In this document: in pieces, positions 53,175 through 62,875 of the stretch
How positions within the stretch are numbered: the first letter of the stretch is position 1
How the letters are laid out: every line of letters starts with the position of its first letter
NCBI RefSeq assembly: GCF_013385825.1
Contig: NZ_JACAPG010000011.1
Location: 70,950-134,949 of the forward strand
Source: Pseudomonas reactans
GTDB lineage: Bacteria; Pseudomonadota; Gammaproteobacteria; Pseudomonadales; Pseudomonadaceae
DNA length: 64,000 nt
Direction: 5' to 3'
Translations under genes and position numbers: made by a program
The notes under the pieces: generated by a model
Seen by the model: the letters and a program-made list of their open reading frames with translations, nothing else
What the model was told of the DNA's origin: nothing
Database searches by the model: none

Positions 53175-54101
53175 TTACCCCGCCATTGCCAGGCGGTTGC
53201 GCCCTTCGCGCTTGGCCACGTACAAGGCGCTGTCGGCCCGACGCAGCAGGCTTTCGGCAGACTCGGCGGCCAGCAAGGTCGAGCAACCCAGGCTCACCGT
53301 CAATTCGATCCGCGTGTCATCCGCCCAATAATCCTGGGCCTGCGCCGCTTGGCGCAGGCGCTCACCGACCATCGCCGCCGCATCCCGGCCGGTGTTGGAC
53401 AGCAGGATCAGAAACTCTTCCCCGCCAAACCGAAACACCATATCCACGTTACGCAACTGGCTCTTGATCGCCCCGGCGACGGCGCGCAGTACCTTATCGC
53501 CAGCGGCGTGGCCGTAAGTGTCGTTGATGGTCTTGAAGTGATCGATGTCCAGCATCAGCAAGGACAGCGGATTGAGGTGCCGGCGCGCCATGTCGATTTC
53601 CCGTTGCAGGGTCTGGTCCATGGCGATGCGGTTACCGGTCTCGGTGAGCGGGTCGCGCAAGGCGCTGCGGGTGGCGGCGCGGTAGAGCAGGGCGTTGCGC
53701 ATCGGGTAGAGGAGGGTGGCCAGCAGGGATTCGAGTTGGCCGAGTTCTTCTTCCGCCAGGCGCTGGTTGCGGCGAAAGATCAGCTCGCCCAGGTGCTCAC
53801 CTTCATGGCTCAGGCTGTAACTCACCGAATGGTGGCCGCGATGGCCGAATTCCAGGCGCAAGTCGCTGGCTTGGTGGCGGTATTGCAAAGCGTCCAAGGG
53901 CACCAGGCGCTGGATCTCACGGAAGAACACACCGAGGATGCGCTCCGGCTCCAGGCTGGTCTGCAATTGCAGGCCCAGTTGCTGGCGAAGTTGAGCAAGG
54001 GTAGTAGGGCGGCGGGGGAGGAGGGATGGCTGACCAAACCCCAGGCGTTGCAATTTGGCACTGTCAAAGTCAATTGCGTTGGTCTGGGTAGGTGTTTTCA
54101 T
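53175..54101 (-). CDS. Diguanylate cyclase with GAF-like N-terminus
   Basis: This 308-residue GGDEF protein makes c-di-GMP. The N-terminal about 130 residues (LEPERILGVFFREIQRLVPL) look like a sensory GAF-type helix-strand region. The C-terminal GGDEF domain has DIDHFKTINDTYGHAAGD, the active site GGEEF, and RNVD, a product-inhibition I-site, five residues before it. The ATG at 54101 (MKTPTQTN) is chosen; an upstream codon would add 7 residues. No transmembrane segment, so it is cytoplasmic. It faces the TenA-like gene across a REP element. Confidence 0.9.
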   Translation of the reverse strand: MKTPTQTNAIDFDSAKLQRLGFGQPSLLPRRPTTLAQLRQQLGLQLQTSLEPERILGVFFREIQRLVPLDALQYRHQASDLRLEFGHRGHHSVSYSLSHEGEHLGELIFRRNQRLAEEELGQLESLLATLLYPMRNALLYRAATRSALRDPLTETGNRIAMDQTLQREIDMARRHLNPLSLLMLDIDHFKTINDTYGHAAGDKVLRAVAGAIKSQLRNVDMVFRFGGEEFLILLSNTGRDAAAMVGERLRQAAQAQDYWADDTRIELTVSLGCSTLLAAESAESLLRRADSALYVAKREGRNRLAMAG

Positions 54102-54408
54102 AAGCGATCGGCCTCTAAGCACTTGGCTGTCTTACAGGCTCGATGAGAGTGGCGAGTGCCAAGCGTCTTACTGTTCCTTCAGTTCCGTAAAACATGAGTA
54201 ACAGTTTAGACCGCTTTGCAATGGGTTATAACCCCTGGGCACTGCCGCACGTCTTGTCATCGCTTAACCTGCTTGAACAGGCTGAGAGCGAGATTCATGC
54301 CAAATTGCTTCAAATTAATAAAAAGCCTTATAAATCAAGCGACTGTTTTTATCGTTAAAAACAGTCGCTGAACGATGACGCCAGTTAATTGGCAACTAAG
54401 CGGTGGCC
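54102..54408. other. Intergenic region, AT-rich with one hairpin
   Basis: About 300 bases without a gene between the start of the diguanylate cyclase and the end of the MFS gene. It contains the hairpin listed separately and a moderately AT-rich stretch, presumably the cyclase promoter. I see no other feature. Confidence 0.4.
54338..54369 (-). terminator. Terminator of the MFS gene
   Basis: AGCGACTGTTTTT and its exact complement AAAAACAGTCGCT form a 13-bp stem with a 6-base loop about 40 bases past the MFS stop on the minus strand. The U-rich lower stem supports intrinsic termination. Confidence 0.8.
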
Positions 54409-55683
54409 TTACTGTTTCTGCGGATCGAATTGTTTATCGCGAATAAACAACGCCGGTATGACACCGCAGATAAAGTACGCGCCGCCCATCACCAAAAAGC
54501 CCATGCCGATGGAGCCATGGGACGCCAGGAAACCGATCGCCGCCGGCGCCACCGCTGCGCCGATACGACCGATGTTGTACGCACCGCCCACCGCCGAACC
54601 GCGAAACTTCGCTTCGAAGCTTTCGGTCATGTAGGTGGCATTGACGCCGTAGGGAATCCCATACAGGAAGCCGAACACCACCAGCATCCACAGAATATTC
54701 TCGGGGCTCTGGAACAGCACGATCACCGGCAGGAAGATCGCCGTGCCCAGGGCGCCGAACGCGAACACCGCGCGACGTCCAAGGCGGTCCGCCGCCAGAC
54801 CCGCCAGGATCTTGCCGAAGATCATCGCCGCATAAGTGCCGACCATGTAGCTGGTCATCGACTTGAAGTTCATCCCCAGCTCGCTTTCCAGGTACGACGG
54901 CATCCAGTTGTTCACCCCGTAGTAACCGAATTGCAGGAAGCCTGCGGTCAGGGCCCAGAGCAGGAACATGCGGCTGGCCTTCGGGTCGCTGAAGATCAGC
55001 TTGAACATGCCATCGGGCTTTTTCTTCAGGGCGTGCTGGCTGCCGTTGGCTTTGTCTTTCGCCCGTTCGGCGCGTGCGGTCAACCAGGCCTGAGGCTCCG
55101 GCACCAGGCGCTGCATCAGCACGGCGAGGATCACCGGGATGATGGCCACGTAGAACAACCAGCGCCAGCCGTGCTCCGGAAGGATCCAACCCGCGAGCAA
55201 GGTGGCGACGATGTAGCCCACCGACCAGCCTGCCTGCAGGGTACCCAGCACGGTGGTGCGGTAGCGGGTCGGCACGTATTCGGCCATCAACGTGTTGCAC
55301 GCCACATACAACGCGCCCAGGCCGAGGGAGGCGAAAAACCGAGTGGCTGCAAATTGCCAATAGCTGTGGGTCATGCCCAGGATCGCCGTGCCCACGGAAA
55401 ACAGCACGATGCTCCACACCACGGTTTTCACCCGGCCGAAACGGTCACAGGCCCAGCCGCCGTAGATACCACCGATGGCCATGCCGGCCAGGGTGAAGCT
55501 GCCCAGGCTGCCGGCTTCGACGCTGGTCAGGCCGAACTCGGCCTTGAGGCTGCTGAGGCTGTAGGACAGCAACATCAGGTCCGCGCCATCGATCAACAGG
55601 CCGAGGAAGCAGAAGATGAAAACGACGATCCACAGTTTGCTTTTTGCAGGCGACAACGCGCCCGCCGATGCGGCGACTTCCAT
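54409..55683 (-). CDS. MFS transporter, AAHS (aromatic acid/H+ symporter)-like
   Basis: This 424-residue protein has about twelve helices. The N-terminal LLIDGADLMLLSYSLSSLKA is characteristic of the aromatic-acid/metabolite-H+ symporter branch with its Asp in TM1. GWACDRFGRVKTV is the loop 2-3 MFS motif, and VPEPQAWL and RDKQFDP end the two halves. It lies in the same orientation directly downstream of the acyl-CoA dehydrogenase gene, so it probably imports the acid substrate of the CoA cluster. Confidence 0.86.
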   Translation of the reverse strand: MEVAASAGALSPAKSKLWIVVFIFCFLGLLIDGADLMLLSYSLSSLKAEFGLTSVEAGSLGSFTLAGMAIGGIYGGWACDRFGRVKTVVWSIVLFSVGTAILGMTHSYWQFAATRFFASLGLGALYVACNTLMAEYVPTRYRTTVLGTLQAGWSVGYIVATLLAGWILPEHGWRWLFYVAIIPVILAVLMQRLVPEPQAWLTARAERAKDKANGSQHALKKKPDGMFKLIFSDPKASRMFLLWALTAGFLQFGYYGVNNWMPSYLESELGMNFKSMTSYMVGTYAAMIFGKILAGLAADRLGRRAVFAFGALGTAIFLPVIVLFQSPENILWMLVVFGFLYGIPYGVNATYMTESFEAKFRGSAVGGAYNIGRIGAAVAPAAIGFLASHGSIGMGFLVMGGAYFICGVIPALFIRDKQFDPQKQ

Positions 55684-55737
55684 AGCGATACCTTGCTTGT
55701 AGTTGTTAGGGCATTGGGTATGGTGGTGCGGTAAGGC

Positions 55738-56892
55738 CTAGCGTTGCGCCGCGCGAATCATGTTGCGGGCAATCACCAATTGCTGGATCTGCGTGGTGCC
55801 TTCATACAGGCGGAACAGGCGCACATCCCGGTAGAAACGTTCGATGGCGTACTCGCTGATATAGCCGGCACCGCCGTGGATCTGCACACAACGGTCAGCG
55901 ACGCGGCCGCACATCTCGGTGGCGAACATCTTCGAACATGAAGCCTCGGTGCCGATGTCCCGGCCTTCGTCGCGCTGGCGGGCGGCGTCGAGCACCATGC
56001 AACGCGCGGCGTAGATCTCGGCCTTGCTGTCGGCGAGCATGGCCTGGATCAGCTGGAACTCGGCAATCGGCTGGCCGAATTGCTTGCGCTCGATCGCGTA
56101 GTTCAGCGCGTCGTTCAACATGCGTTCGGCAGCACCCACGCTGACGGCGGCGATGTGCAGGCGGCCTTTGTCGAGGACCTTCATCGCGGTCTTGAAGCCC
56201 ACGCCTTCCACGCCACCGATCAACTGGCTGGCCGGCACGCGTACGTTGTCGAAGATCACGTCGCTGGTGTGGGCACCTTGCTGACCCATCTTGTGGTCGC
56301 GTTTGCCCAGGGACAGGCCGGGTGTGTCACGTTCGACGATGAACGCACTGATACCGGCCGAACCACGGATCGCCGGGTCGGTGCGCGCCATCACGGTGAA
56401 AATCCCGGCGTGGGGCGCGTTGGTGATAAAGCGCTTGGTGCCGTTGATCACATAGTGGTCGCCATCGCGCACGGCGGTGGTTTTCAGTGAGGCGGCGTCG
56501 GAGCCCGAGTCTGGCTCGGTGAGGCAGAACGAGCTGAGCAGCTCGCCGCTGGCCAAAAGCGGCAGGTAGTGTTCTTTCTGGGCGTCGGTACCATCCAGCA
56601 GGATGCCGATGGAGCCGATGCCATTGTTGGTGCCGAAGTAGGAGCGGAAGGCCGGTGAGGTGCGCCCCAGTTCAAAGGCGATGGTCACCTCTTCTTCCAT
56701 GGTCAGGCCCAGACCGCCGTAGGCTTCGGGGATGGTCAGGCCGAACAGGCCCATGTCCTGGAACTGGCTGACGATGTCCGCTGGGATTTCATCGGTCTCG
56801 GCGACTTCGTTTTCCCGCGGGATCAGCGCTTCGTCGACGAACTGCGCAATGGCGTCCACCAGGATATGAAGCGTTTGTGCGTCTCGGATCAT
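55738..56892 (-). CDS. Acyl-CoA dehydrogenase
   Basis: This 384-residue FAD flavoprotein performs alpha,beta-dehydrogenation of an acyl-CoA. It has CLTEPDSGSDAASLKTTAVR near residue 130 (FAD/substrate loop), YVINGTKRFITNA, and the C-terminal LYEGTTQIQQLVIARNM with the catalytic Glu position. RBS GAGGA with 7-base spacing favours the start at 56892 over 56898. It is co-directional with the IclR and MFS genes and precedes the MFS gene by 54 bases. The substrate chain is not predictable from sequence. Confidence 0.92.
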   Translation of the reverse strand: MIRDAQTLHILVDAIAQFVDEALIPRENEVAETDEIPADIVSQFQDMGLFGLTIPEAYGGLGLTMEEEVTIAFELGRTSPAFRSYFGTNNGIGSIGILLDGTDAQKEHYLPLLASGELLSSFCLTEPDSGSDAASLKTTAVRDGDHYVINGTKRFITNAPHAGIFTVMARTDPAIRGSAGISAFIVERDTPGLSLGKRDHKMGQQGAHTSDVIFDNVRVPASQLIGGVEGVGFKTAMKVLDKGRLHIAAVSVGAAERMLNDALNYAIERKQFGQPIAEFQLIQAMLADSKAEIYAARCMVLDAARQRDEGRDIGTEASCSKMFATEMCGRVADRCVQIHGGAGYISEYAIERFYRDVRLFRLYEGTTQIQQLVIARNMIRAAQR

Positions 56893-56961
56893 GTGCATTC
56901 CTCAGCGGCCCGTTCGGCGGGCCTGTTATCGTCGATCTGCCGAGGCCATGCACCGGTCCAG

Positions 56962-57807
56962 CTAGCGGGTGGCGGCCTCGATATTGTTCACCATGTGCTT
57001 GAGGCGTGGGCCGATGTCGTCTTCGAGTTTCTCCCGGGAGAGGTGGAAACTCGGTCCGCCACAGTTGAACGCCAGCAAGCCGTGTTGTGCGTGTCGCAGC
57101 GGCACGGCGATGGCGTTGACATCGCGGTGCCACTCACCGATCGACATGCAATAGCCGAAATCGGTGTAGTCCCGGAAGGCGCGCTCCAGCCCCTTGCGGA
57201 TATTCGGCCAGTCCTCCAGATGGCGCTGGCGGATATGATCGAGAATGAACTCCCGCTCGTTTTCCGGCATTGCTGCCAGGCAGGCGCGGCCTGCTGAACT
57301 CAAGTGCAACGGCAACCGTGTGCCGACCTGGCGGCGCATGGTCATGTTCGCTTCGCCCTGGACCACGTCCAGGTACACCGCGTCGAGGCGGTCCCGAGTG
57401 GCCATGGCAACGGCCGCCTGGGCGTACTTGGCCATGGTTTCCATCAACGGGTGCGCTACGGCGCGGATCGACAGGTTCGACAACATCGCGTAACCGAAGG
57501 CCATCACGCCCACATCCAACTGGTACCGGCCTGACTGCGGCAGGTGCTTGAGGTAACCCAGGCGGGTCAGGGTGTGGGTCATGCGGGTGATCGTCGGTTT
57601 CGGCAACCCGGTCTTGCGCGCCAGTTCCTGGTTGCCCAATACGCTCTCGCTCGGCGTAAAACAGCGCAGCAGTTCCAGGCCTCGGGCCAGGGCGGTGACG
57701 AACTGGCGGTCCTTGTCTTCCTCCTCATCGTTGTTCATCGGGTCGATCAACACATGCTCGAAAGCGGAAACTTCGGTGCTGTCCGGCTCGGGGTTTCGAC
57801 GGCGCAT
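56962..57807 (-). CDS. IclR-family transcriptional regulator
   Basis: This 281-residue regulator has a charged N-terminal extension of about 40 residues, a winged helix (about 45-100; QELARKTGLPKPTITRMTHT), and the IclR ligand-binding domain (LHLSSAGRACLAAMPENERE and PLRHAQHGLLAFNCGGPSFH). The start at 57807 fits GAGGATTACC; 57819 is alternative. It is divergently transcribed from the enoyl-CoA hydratase operon, and two palindromes stand between them. It probably controls the whole CoA cluster in response to its substrate or a CoA intermediate. Confidence 0.9.
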   Translation of the reverse strand: MRRRNPEPDSTEVSAFEHVLIDPMNNDEEEDKDRQFVTALARGLELLRCFTPSESVLGNQELARKTGLPKPTITRMTHTLTRLGYLKHLPQSGRYQLDVGVMAFGYAMLSNLSIRAVAHPLMETMAKYAQAAVAMATRDRLDAVYLDVVQGEANMTMRRQVGTRLPLHLSSAGRACLAAMPENEREFILDHIRQRHLEDWPNIRKGLERAFRDYTDFGYCMSIGEWHRDVNAIAVPLRHAQHGLLAFNCGGPSFHLSREKLEDDIGPRLKHMVNNIEAATR

Positions 57808-57850
57808 GGTAATCCTCATTTTTTTATAAAATCAACAAAACAAAATAGTA

Positions 57851-57865
57851 TTCCGCACAGCGAAA
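57851..57865. promoter_or_regulatory. Putative IclR operator, left copy
   Basis: TTCCGCACAGCGAAA lies about 44 bases before the IclR gene start. Its arms match the right copy apart from one base (C for T), giving an imperfect palindrome around ACA. It is probably autoregulatory. Confidence 0.65.
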
Positions 57866-58010
57866 CTAATCAACTTTTTGATCTGTGATTTTATCCGAGG
57901 ATAAATCCCTTTAAAACAGTGGTTTAGTCGTTGATTTGAGCGTTGATCGGGTTTTTTTATTTACACCTGCAGGGTCGATACTTATGCTAATCGACAAATA
58001 TGGAATGTTA

Positions 58011-58025
58011 TTTCGCACAGCGAAA
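58011..58025. promoter_or_regulatory. Putative IclR operator, right copy
   Basis: TTTCGCACAGCGAAA is a perfect 6+6 palindrome around ACA, about 45 bases before the enoyl-CoA hydratase start. The flanks (AATGTTA and C, A) also resemble those of the left copy, which argues for a specific site. Confidence 0.65.
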
Positions 58026-58069
58026 CAAGTAATAATCCAACTAACAAGAACCGTGCAGCAGGAGTGAAT

Positions 58070-58855
58070 GTGACCAGCGCCAACTCACCCGTGGTGACCC
58101 TCGACATCCATGACAACGGCGTGGCCGTGGTACGTATCCACCGCCCTGAAGTGAAAAACGCCCTCAACGCACAGGTGCGTGAAGCCCTTGCCGAGCACTT
58201 CCGCGCGCTGTCCCGACGCCAGGATGTACGCGCCATTGTGCTGACCGGTGGTGAACAGTTCTTCGTGGCCGGCGCGGATATCAAGGAGTTCGCCAGTGCG
58301 GGCGCGATCGATATGTATCGCCGCCACACTGAATACCTGTGGGAAGCCATCAGCCGTTGCCCCAAGCCAGTGATTGCCGCCGTCAACGGTTTTGCCCTGG
58401 GCGGTGGCTGCGAACTGGCGATGCATTGCGACCTGATCGTGGCGGGCGAGTCAGCGCGATTTGCCCAGCCGGAAGTGAAGCTCGGCTTGATGCCCGGTGC
58501 GGGCGGCACCCAACGCCTGATCCGAGCGGTGGGTAAATTCCAGGCCATGCGCATTGCGCTCACGGGCTGCATGGTCAGCGCGAAAGAAGCCCTGGCCATT
58601 GGCATGCTCAGCGAAATGGTCAGCGACGACCAGACACTGCCCCGCGCCCTGGAACTGGCCGCGCAGATTGCCGCATTGCCGCCGTTGGCGGTGGAGCAGA
58701 TCAAGGAGGTGATGCTGGCCGGCGCCGACCTGCCGCTGGAAAGCGCCTTGGTGCTGGAACGCAAGGCGTTCCAATTGCTGTTCGATTCCAAGGACCAGAA
58801 GGAGGGCGCCGCGGCGTTCTTCGAGAAACGCACGCCGCATTATCGGGGGGAATAA
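58070..58855 (+). CDS. Enoyl-CoA hydratase, PaaF-like
   Basis: This 261-residue crotonase-fold enzyme hydrates 2-enoyl-CoA. The oxyanion-hole motif is FFVAGADIKEFA; the two catalytic Glu are in FALGGGCELAMHCD and FAQPEVKLGLMPGAGGTQRL. The GTG at 58070 (VTSANSP) has GGAG five bases upstream; 58064 GTG is an alternative. It is the first gene of a plus-strand operon with the 3-hydroxyacyl-CoA dehydrogenase (2-base gap) and the CoA-transferase. Confidence 0.92.
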   Translation: MTSANSPVVTLDIHDNGVAVVRIHRPEVKNALNAQVREALAEHFRALSRRQDVRAIVLTGGEQFFVAGADIKEFASAGAIDMYRRHTEYLWEAISRCPKPVIAAVNGFALGGGCELAMHCDLIVAGESARFAQPEVKLGLMPGAGGTQRLIRAVGKFQAMRIALTGCMVSAKEALAIGMLSEMVSDDQTLPRALELAAQIAALPPLAVEQIKEVMLAGADLPLESALVLERKAFQLLFDSKDQKEGAAAFFEKRTPHYRGE

Positions 58856-58857
58856 GC

Positions 58858-60387
58858 ATGACCGACACCTTGAATACGATGGGGCTGGTGGGCACTGGCG
58901 TCATGGGCGCCGGTATCGCGCAAATCGCAGCCCAGGCCGGCGTGGCGGTGCGCCTTTTCGATGCCCGTGAAGGGGCTGCGCAATCGGCACGGGATAATCT
59001 CAGCGGCACTTTTGCCAAGTTGGTGGGCAAGGGCAAGATCAGCCAGGCCGCGATGGAGGCGGCGCTGGCCAACCTGCGGGTTGCCGAGGCGATTGATGAC
59101 CTGGGCGATTGCGACTTGGTCGTCGAAGCTATCGTGGAAAACCTCGACGCCAAGCGCGGCCTGCTGCAACAGCTGGAAGGCATCGTCAGCCCGACCTGTA
59201 TCCTCGCCACCAACACCTCTTCGCTGTCTGTCACGGCCATCGCCACCGGTTGCCGGCACCCTGAGCGCGTGGCCGGGCTGCACTTCTTCAACCCGGTGCC
59301 GCTGATGCGTGTGGTGGAGGTGATCGACGGCCTGGCCACCGCGCCAAAGGTGGGCGACGCGCTGTTGGCCCTGGCTGCACGCATCGGCCATCGCGGCGTG
59401 CGCGCCAAGGACACGCCGGGTTTCATCGTCAATCACGCCGGTCGTGCCTATGGCACCGAAGCCTTAAAGATGCTTGATGAGGGCATCGCCGAGCGCGGTG
59501 ATATTGACCGCATATTGCGTGAAGGCGCCGGGTTCCGCATGGGGCCGCTGGAGTTGCTGGACCTCACCGGCCTGGATGTGTCGCACCCGGTGATGGAGTC
59601 GATCTACAACCAGTTCTATCAGGAGCCCCGCTACAAACCGTCGCCCCTGACCCGGCAGATGTTGGTGGCTGGACGCCTTGGGCGCAAGACCGGGCATGGG
59701 TTCTATCAGTATGAAAACGGCCAGCTCATCAATGGCCCTCAGCCTCAACCCGTACCGACTGTAAACCCGCAACCGCCGGTTTGGATCGCCACGGAAAACA
59801 GTGAAGACTACGAGCGCTTGAGCGCCCTGGTGATCAACCTGGGCGCCCATCTGGAACACGCCGCGCAACCTTCGCCTGAGGCGTTATGCCTGCTGGCTCC
59901 GTATGGCCGCGACGCCACCAGCGCCTGCGTGCGCTTCGACACCGACCCCGCGCGCACCCTGTGCATCGACCTGCTGACCGACCTGTCGCGTCATCGCACC
60001 TTGATGCAGAACCCACTGACTTCGCCCACCATGCGCGATGCGGCTCACGCTTTGCTGGCGTCGGACGGTGTGGGCGTCACGGTGATCGGCGACAGCGTCG
60101 GCTTCGTCGCCCAGCGCACCCTGGCGATGGTGGTCAACCTGGCCTGTGACATTGCCCAGCAGCGCATCGCCAGCGTCGAGGATATCGACCAGGCCGTGCA
60201 ACTGGGCCTTGGTTATCCCAAGGGGCCGCTGGCCTGGGGCGATGCCCTTGGGCCTCGGCGGATCCTTACGATTTTGCAGCGCATGAGCGAACTCACCCAC
60301 GACCCACGTTACCGCCCCAGTCCCTGGCTGCGGCGGCGGGCGATGCTGGGTGTTTCCCTGCGCCATGAAGAGCCGACAGTCGGCTGA
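58858..60387 (+). CDS. 3-Hydroxyacyl-CoA dehydrogenase, PaaH-like
   Basis: This 509-residue NAD-dependent dehydrogenase oxidises 3-hydroxyacyl-CoA. The N-terminal Rossmann motif is LVGTGVMGAGIAQ, and the catalytic His region is AGLHFFNPVPLMRV, with substrate-contacting VKDTPGFIVNHAG. A second, C-terminal 3HCDH-type half follows (about 300-500; DSVGFVAQRTLAMVVN). Length and two-halved structure fit PaaH/PaaC-type enzymes used for short or dicarboxylic 3-hydroxyacyl-CoA. It starts 2 bases after the hydratase stop. Confidence 0.92.
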   Translation: MTDTLNTMGLVGTGVMGAGIAQIAAQAGVAVRLFDAREGAAQSARDNLSGTFAKLVGKGKISQAAMEAALANLRVAEAIDDLGDCDLVVEAIVENLDAKRGLLQQLEGIVSPTCILATNTSSLSVTAIATGCRHPERVAGLHFFNPVPLMRVVEVIDGLATAPKVGDALLALAARIGHRGVRAKDTPGFIVNHAGRAYGTEALKMLDEGIAERGDIDRILREGAGFRMGPLELLDLTGLDVSHPVMESIYNQFYQEPRYKPSPLTRQMLVAGRLGRKTGHGFYQYENGQLINGPQPQPVPTVNPQPPVWIATENSEDYERLSALVINLGAHLEHAAQPSPEALCLLAPYGRDATSACVRFDTDPARTLCIDLLTDLSRHRTLMQNPLTSPTMRDAAHALLASDGVGVTVIGDSVGFVAQRTLAMVVNLACDIAQQRIASVEDIDQAVQLGLGYPKGPLAWGDALGPRRILTILQRMSELTHDPRYRPSPWLRRRAMLGVSLRHEEPTVG

Positions 60388-60413
60388 TTTCCCAACCTAA
60401 CAGGATAAGAACA

Positions 60414-61646
60414 ATGGGTGCATTGACAGGTCTGCGGGTACTGGATTTAAGCCGTGTGTTGGCCGGCCCCTGGTGTGGGCAAGTGTTGGCCGACCTTGGC
60501 GCGGAAGTGGTCAAGATCGAACGCCCGAAAAGCGGCGACGACACCCGTGCCTGGGGGCCGCCCTGGATGAAGACCGACACCGGCGAGTCGTCCGGCGAAG
60601 CTTCTTATTATCAGTCGACCAATCGCGGCAAGTTATCCGTGGCCATCGACATGGCCACGCCCGAGGGCCAGGAATTGGTGCGCGCATTGGCGGCCAGCTC
60701 GGATGTACTGATCGAGAACTATAAGGCTGGCTCCCTGGCCCGTTATGGCCTGGATTACGCGACCCTGGCCGAGATCAATCCACGCCTGGTGTATTGCTCC
60801 ATCACCGGTTTCGGCCAGACCGGGCCGCGTGCCGAAGAGCCGGGTTACGACTTCATCATCCAGGGCATCGGCGGCTTGATGAGTATTACTGGCGAGCGTG
60901 ATGATTTGCCGGGCGGCGGCCCGCAAAAAGTTGGCGTGGCGTTTTCCGACTTGATGACCGGCCTGTATTCCACCGTGGCGATCCAGGCTGCATTGCTCAG
61001 CCGTGAGCGCACCGGCGTTGGCCAATACATTGATATGGCGTTGTTGGACGTGCAAGTCGCCACCTTGGCCAACCAGAGCATGAACTACCTCGCGTCGGGC
61101 AAGGTGCCGCAGCGTTATGGCAATGCCCACGCCAACATCGTGCCTTACCAGGTGTTCCGCGCCGCCGACCGTGACTTCATCATCGCCTGCGGTAATGACA
61201 GCCAGTTCATCGCCCTGTGCCAGAGCATCGGCCTGCCGCACTTGCCGCAGGACCCGCGCTTTTGTCGCAATGCCGACCGCGTGGCCCATCGCGAAGAGAT
61301 CGTCGCGTTGCTCTCGGCGCATTTCCTGGGGCGCAGCGCCGATGAGTGGGTGGCGTGCATCCATGCGTCGAAGGTGCCGGTGGGGGCGATCAACTCGATT
61401 GCGCAATCGTTGGAAGAACCCCAGGTGATCGCGCGCAACCTGATGGTGAAGATCCCACACCCGCAGAACCCGGACTTTGCCATGGTCGGCAGCCCGATCA
61501 AAATGTCCGGCACGCCCGTGGAATACCTGCGGCCGGCGCCGAGGCTGGGGCAGCACACCGACGATATCCTCGGTGAGCGGTTGGGCTTGTCGGCGGAGCA
61601 ACTGGCCCAACTCAAGGCGCGAGGGATCGTCGAGCAGCAGGGTTAG
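60414..61646 (+). CDS. Class III (CaiB/BaiF) CoA-transferase
   Basis: This 410-residue protein begins [20 protein letters not shown]; the family hallmarks are [20 protein letters not shown] and the catalytic Asp in [14 protein letters not shown] (about 208). It moves CoA from an acyl-CoA donor (such as succinyl- or acetyl-CoA) to the carboxylic substrate, so it probably activates the acid imported by the MFS protein. It lies 26 bases after the hydroxyacyl-CoA dehydrogenase. Its TAG stop overlaps the lldD TAA on the other strand (TTAG). Confidence 0.92.
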   Translation: MGALTGLRVLDLSRVLAGPWCGQVLADLGAEVVKIERPKSGDDTRAWGPPWMKTDTGESSGEASYYQSTNRGKLSVAIDMATPEGQELVRALAASSDVLIENYKAGSLARYGLDYATLAEINPRLVYCSITGFGQTGPRAEEPGYDFIIQGIGGLMSITGERDDLPGGGPQKVGVAFSDLMTGLYSTVAIQAALLSRERTGVGQYIDMALLDVQVATLANQSMNYLASGKVPQRYGNAHANIVPYQVFRAADRDFIIACGNDSQFIALCQSIGLPHLPQDPRFCRNADRVAHREEIVALLSAHFLGRSADEWVACIHASKVPVGAINSIAQSLEEPQVIARNLMVKIPHPQNPDFAMVGSPIKMSGTPVEYLRPAPRLGQHTDDILGERLGLSAEQLAQLKARGIVEQQG

Positions 61647-62773
61647 ACCAGGGTAGAGCGGTCAATCTGCGCGATGGAGGTGACGCCAGTAAGCGTCATG
61701 GCCACGCGCATTTCCTTGGCGAAGATGTCCAGCAGGTTTTCCACGCCGTGCTGGCCGTCGGCGGCCAGTGCGTAGGCCGTGGCGCGACCCAGCAGGCAGG
61801 CCTTGGCGCCCAGGGCCAGCATGCGTACCACGTCCAGCCCGGAGCGGATGCCGGAGTCCACCAGCACCGTGAGGTCGTCGCCCACCGCATCGGCAATCGG
61901 GGGCAGGGCTTTGGCAGTGGACAGCACGCCGTCCAACTGGCGACCGCCATGGTTGGAGACCACGATGCCATCGGCACCGAAACTCACTGCGTCCTTGGCG
62001 TCCTGAGGGTCGAGAATACCTTTGATGATCATCGGGCCTTTCCAGAAGTCGCGGATCCATTCCAGGTCTTTCCAACTGATGGAGGCGTCGAAATTGTTCG
62101 CCAGCCAGCCGATGTAGTCTTCCAGGTGCGTGGGTTTGCCCAGGTATTTGGAGATGTTGCCCAGGTCATGGGGCCGGCCCATCAACCCCACATCGAAGGC
62201 CCATTGCGGCTTGGTGACGGCCTGCAGCATACGCCGCTGTGCTGCGAACGGTCCGGACATGCCCGAGTGGGCATCGCGATAACGCGCGCCGGGCGTGGGC
62301 ATATCCACGGTAAACACCAGTGTAGTGACGCCCGCGGCTTGCGCGCGCTCCAGCGCGTTGCGCATGAAACCACGGTCCTTGAGCACATACAGCTGGAACC
62401 AGATCGCCTGCGCGCTCTGCGATGCCACCTCTTCAATCGGGCACACCGACACCGTCGACAGGCAGAACGGAATGCCTTTGTTCGCCGCTGCCTTGGCCGC
62501 CTGCACTTCGCCACGTCGTGCGTACATGCCGGTCAGGCCCACTGGGCTGAGGATCACCGGCATGTCCAACTCCTGGCCGAACAGTGTGGTCTTCAGGCTC
62601 AGGTTGTCCACATTGCGCAGGATGCGCTGGCGCAGGCTGATCTCGGCCAGGTCCGAACTATTCGCACGCAGCGTGTGTTCGGCGTAGGCGCCGCCGTCGA
62701 TGTAGTCGAACAGGAAGCGCGGCAGCTTGCGCTTGGCGGCTGCGCGGTAGTCGGAGGCGGACGAGATGATCAT
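61643..62773 (-). CDS. lldD: L-lactate dehydrogenase (FMN, quinone-dependent) LldD
   Basis: This 376-residue FMN alpha-hydroxy-acid dehydrogenase oxidises L-lactate to pyruvate at the membrane. The sequence follows E. coli LldD almost motif for motif: [20 protein letters not shown] at the start, [19 protein letters not shown], and the catalytic/FMN region [16 protein letters not shown] with the base His. The ATG at 62773 was chosen, since the alternative upstream TTG lies before a normal GGAG. It is divergent from a LysR gene that probably controls it. Confidence 0.94.
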   Translation of the reverse strand: MIISSASDYRAAAKRKLPRFLFDYIDGGAYAEHTLRANSSDLAEISLRQRILRNVDNLSLKTTLFGQELDMPVILSPVGLTGMYARRGEVQAAKAAANKGIPFCLSTVSVCPIEEVASQSAQAIWFQLYVLKDRGFMRNALERAQAAGVTTLVFTVDMPTPGARYRDAHSGMSGPFAAQRRMLQAVTKPQWAFDVGLMGRPHDLGNISKYLGKPTHLEDYIGWLANNFDASISWKDLEWIRDFWKGPMIIKGILDPQDAKDAVSFGADGIVVSNHGGRQLDGVLSTAKALPPIADAVGDDLTVLVDSGIRSGLDVVRMLALGAKACLLGRATAYALAADGQHGVENLLDIFAKEMRVAMTLTGVTSIAQIDRSTLV

Positions 62774-62875
62774 TATTGGAGGGCTCCACAAGGCAAGGTG
62801 GCGTCAGGATAGGCAATTGTCTGGCATGATAAAAACAACTTTTATCGCTGGTGGTCAGTCGGCAAAGGAATACTG

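Noticed and set aside
54403..55734. 443-codon plus-strand frame opposite the MFS gene
   Set aside because: It is a shadow of the MFS coding strand, without homology.
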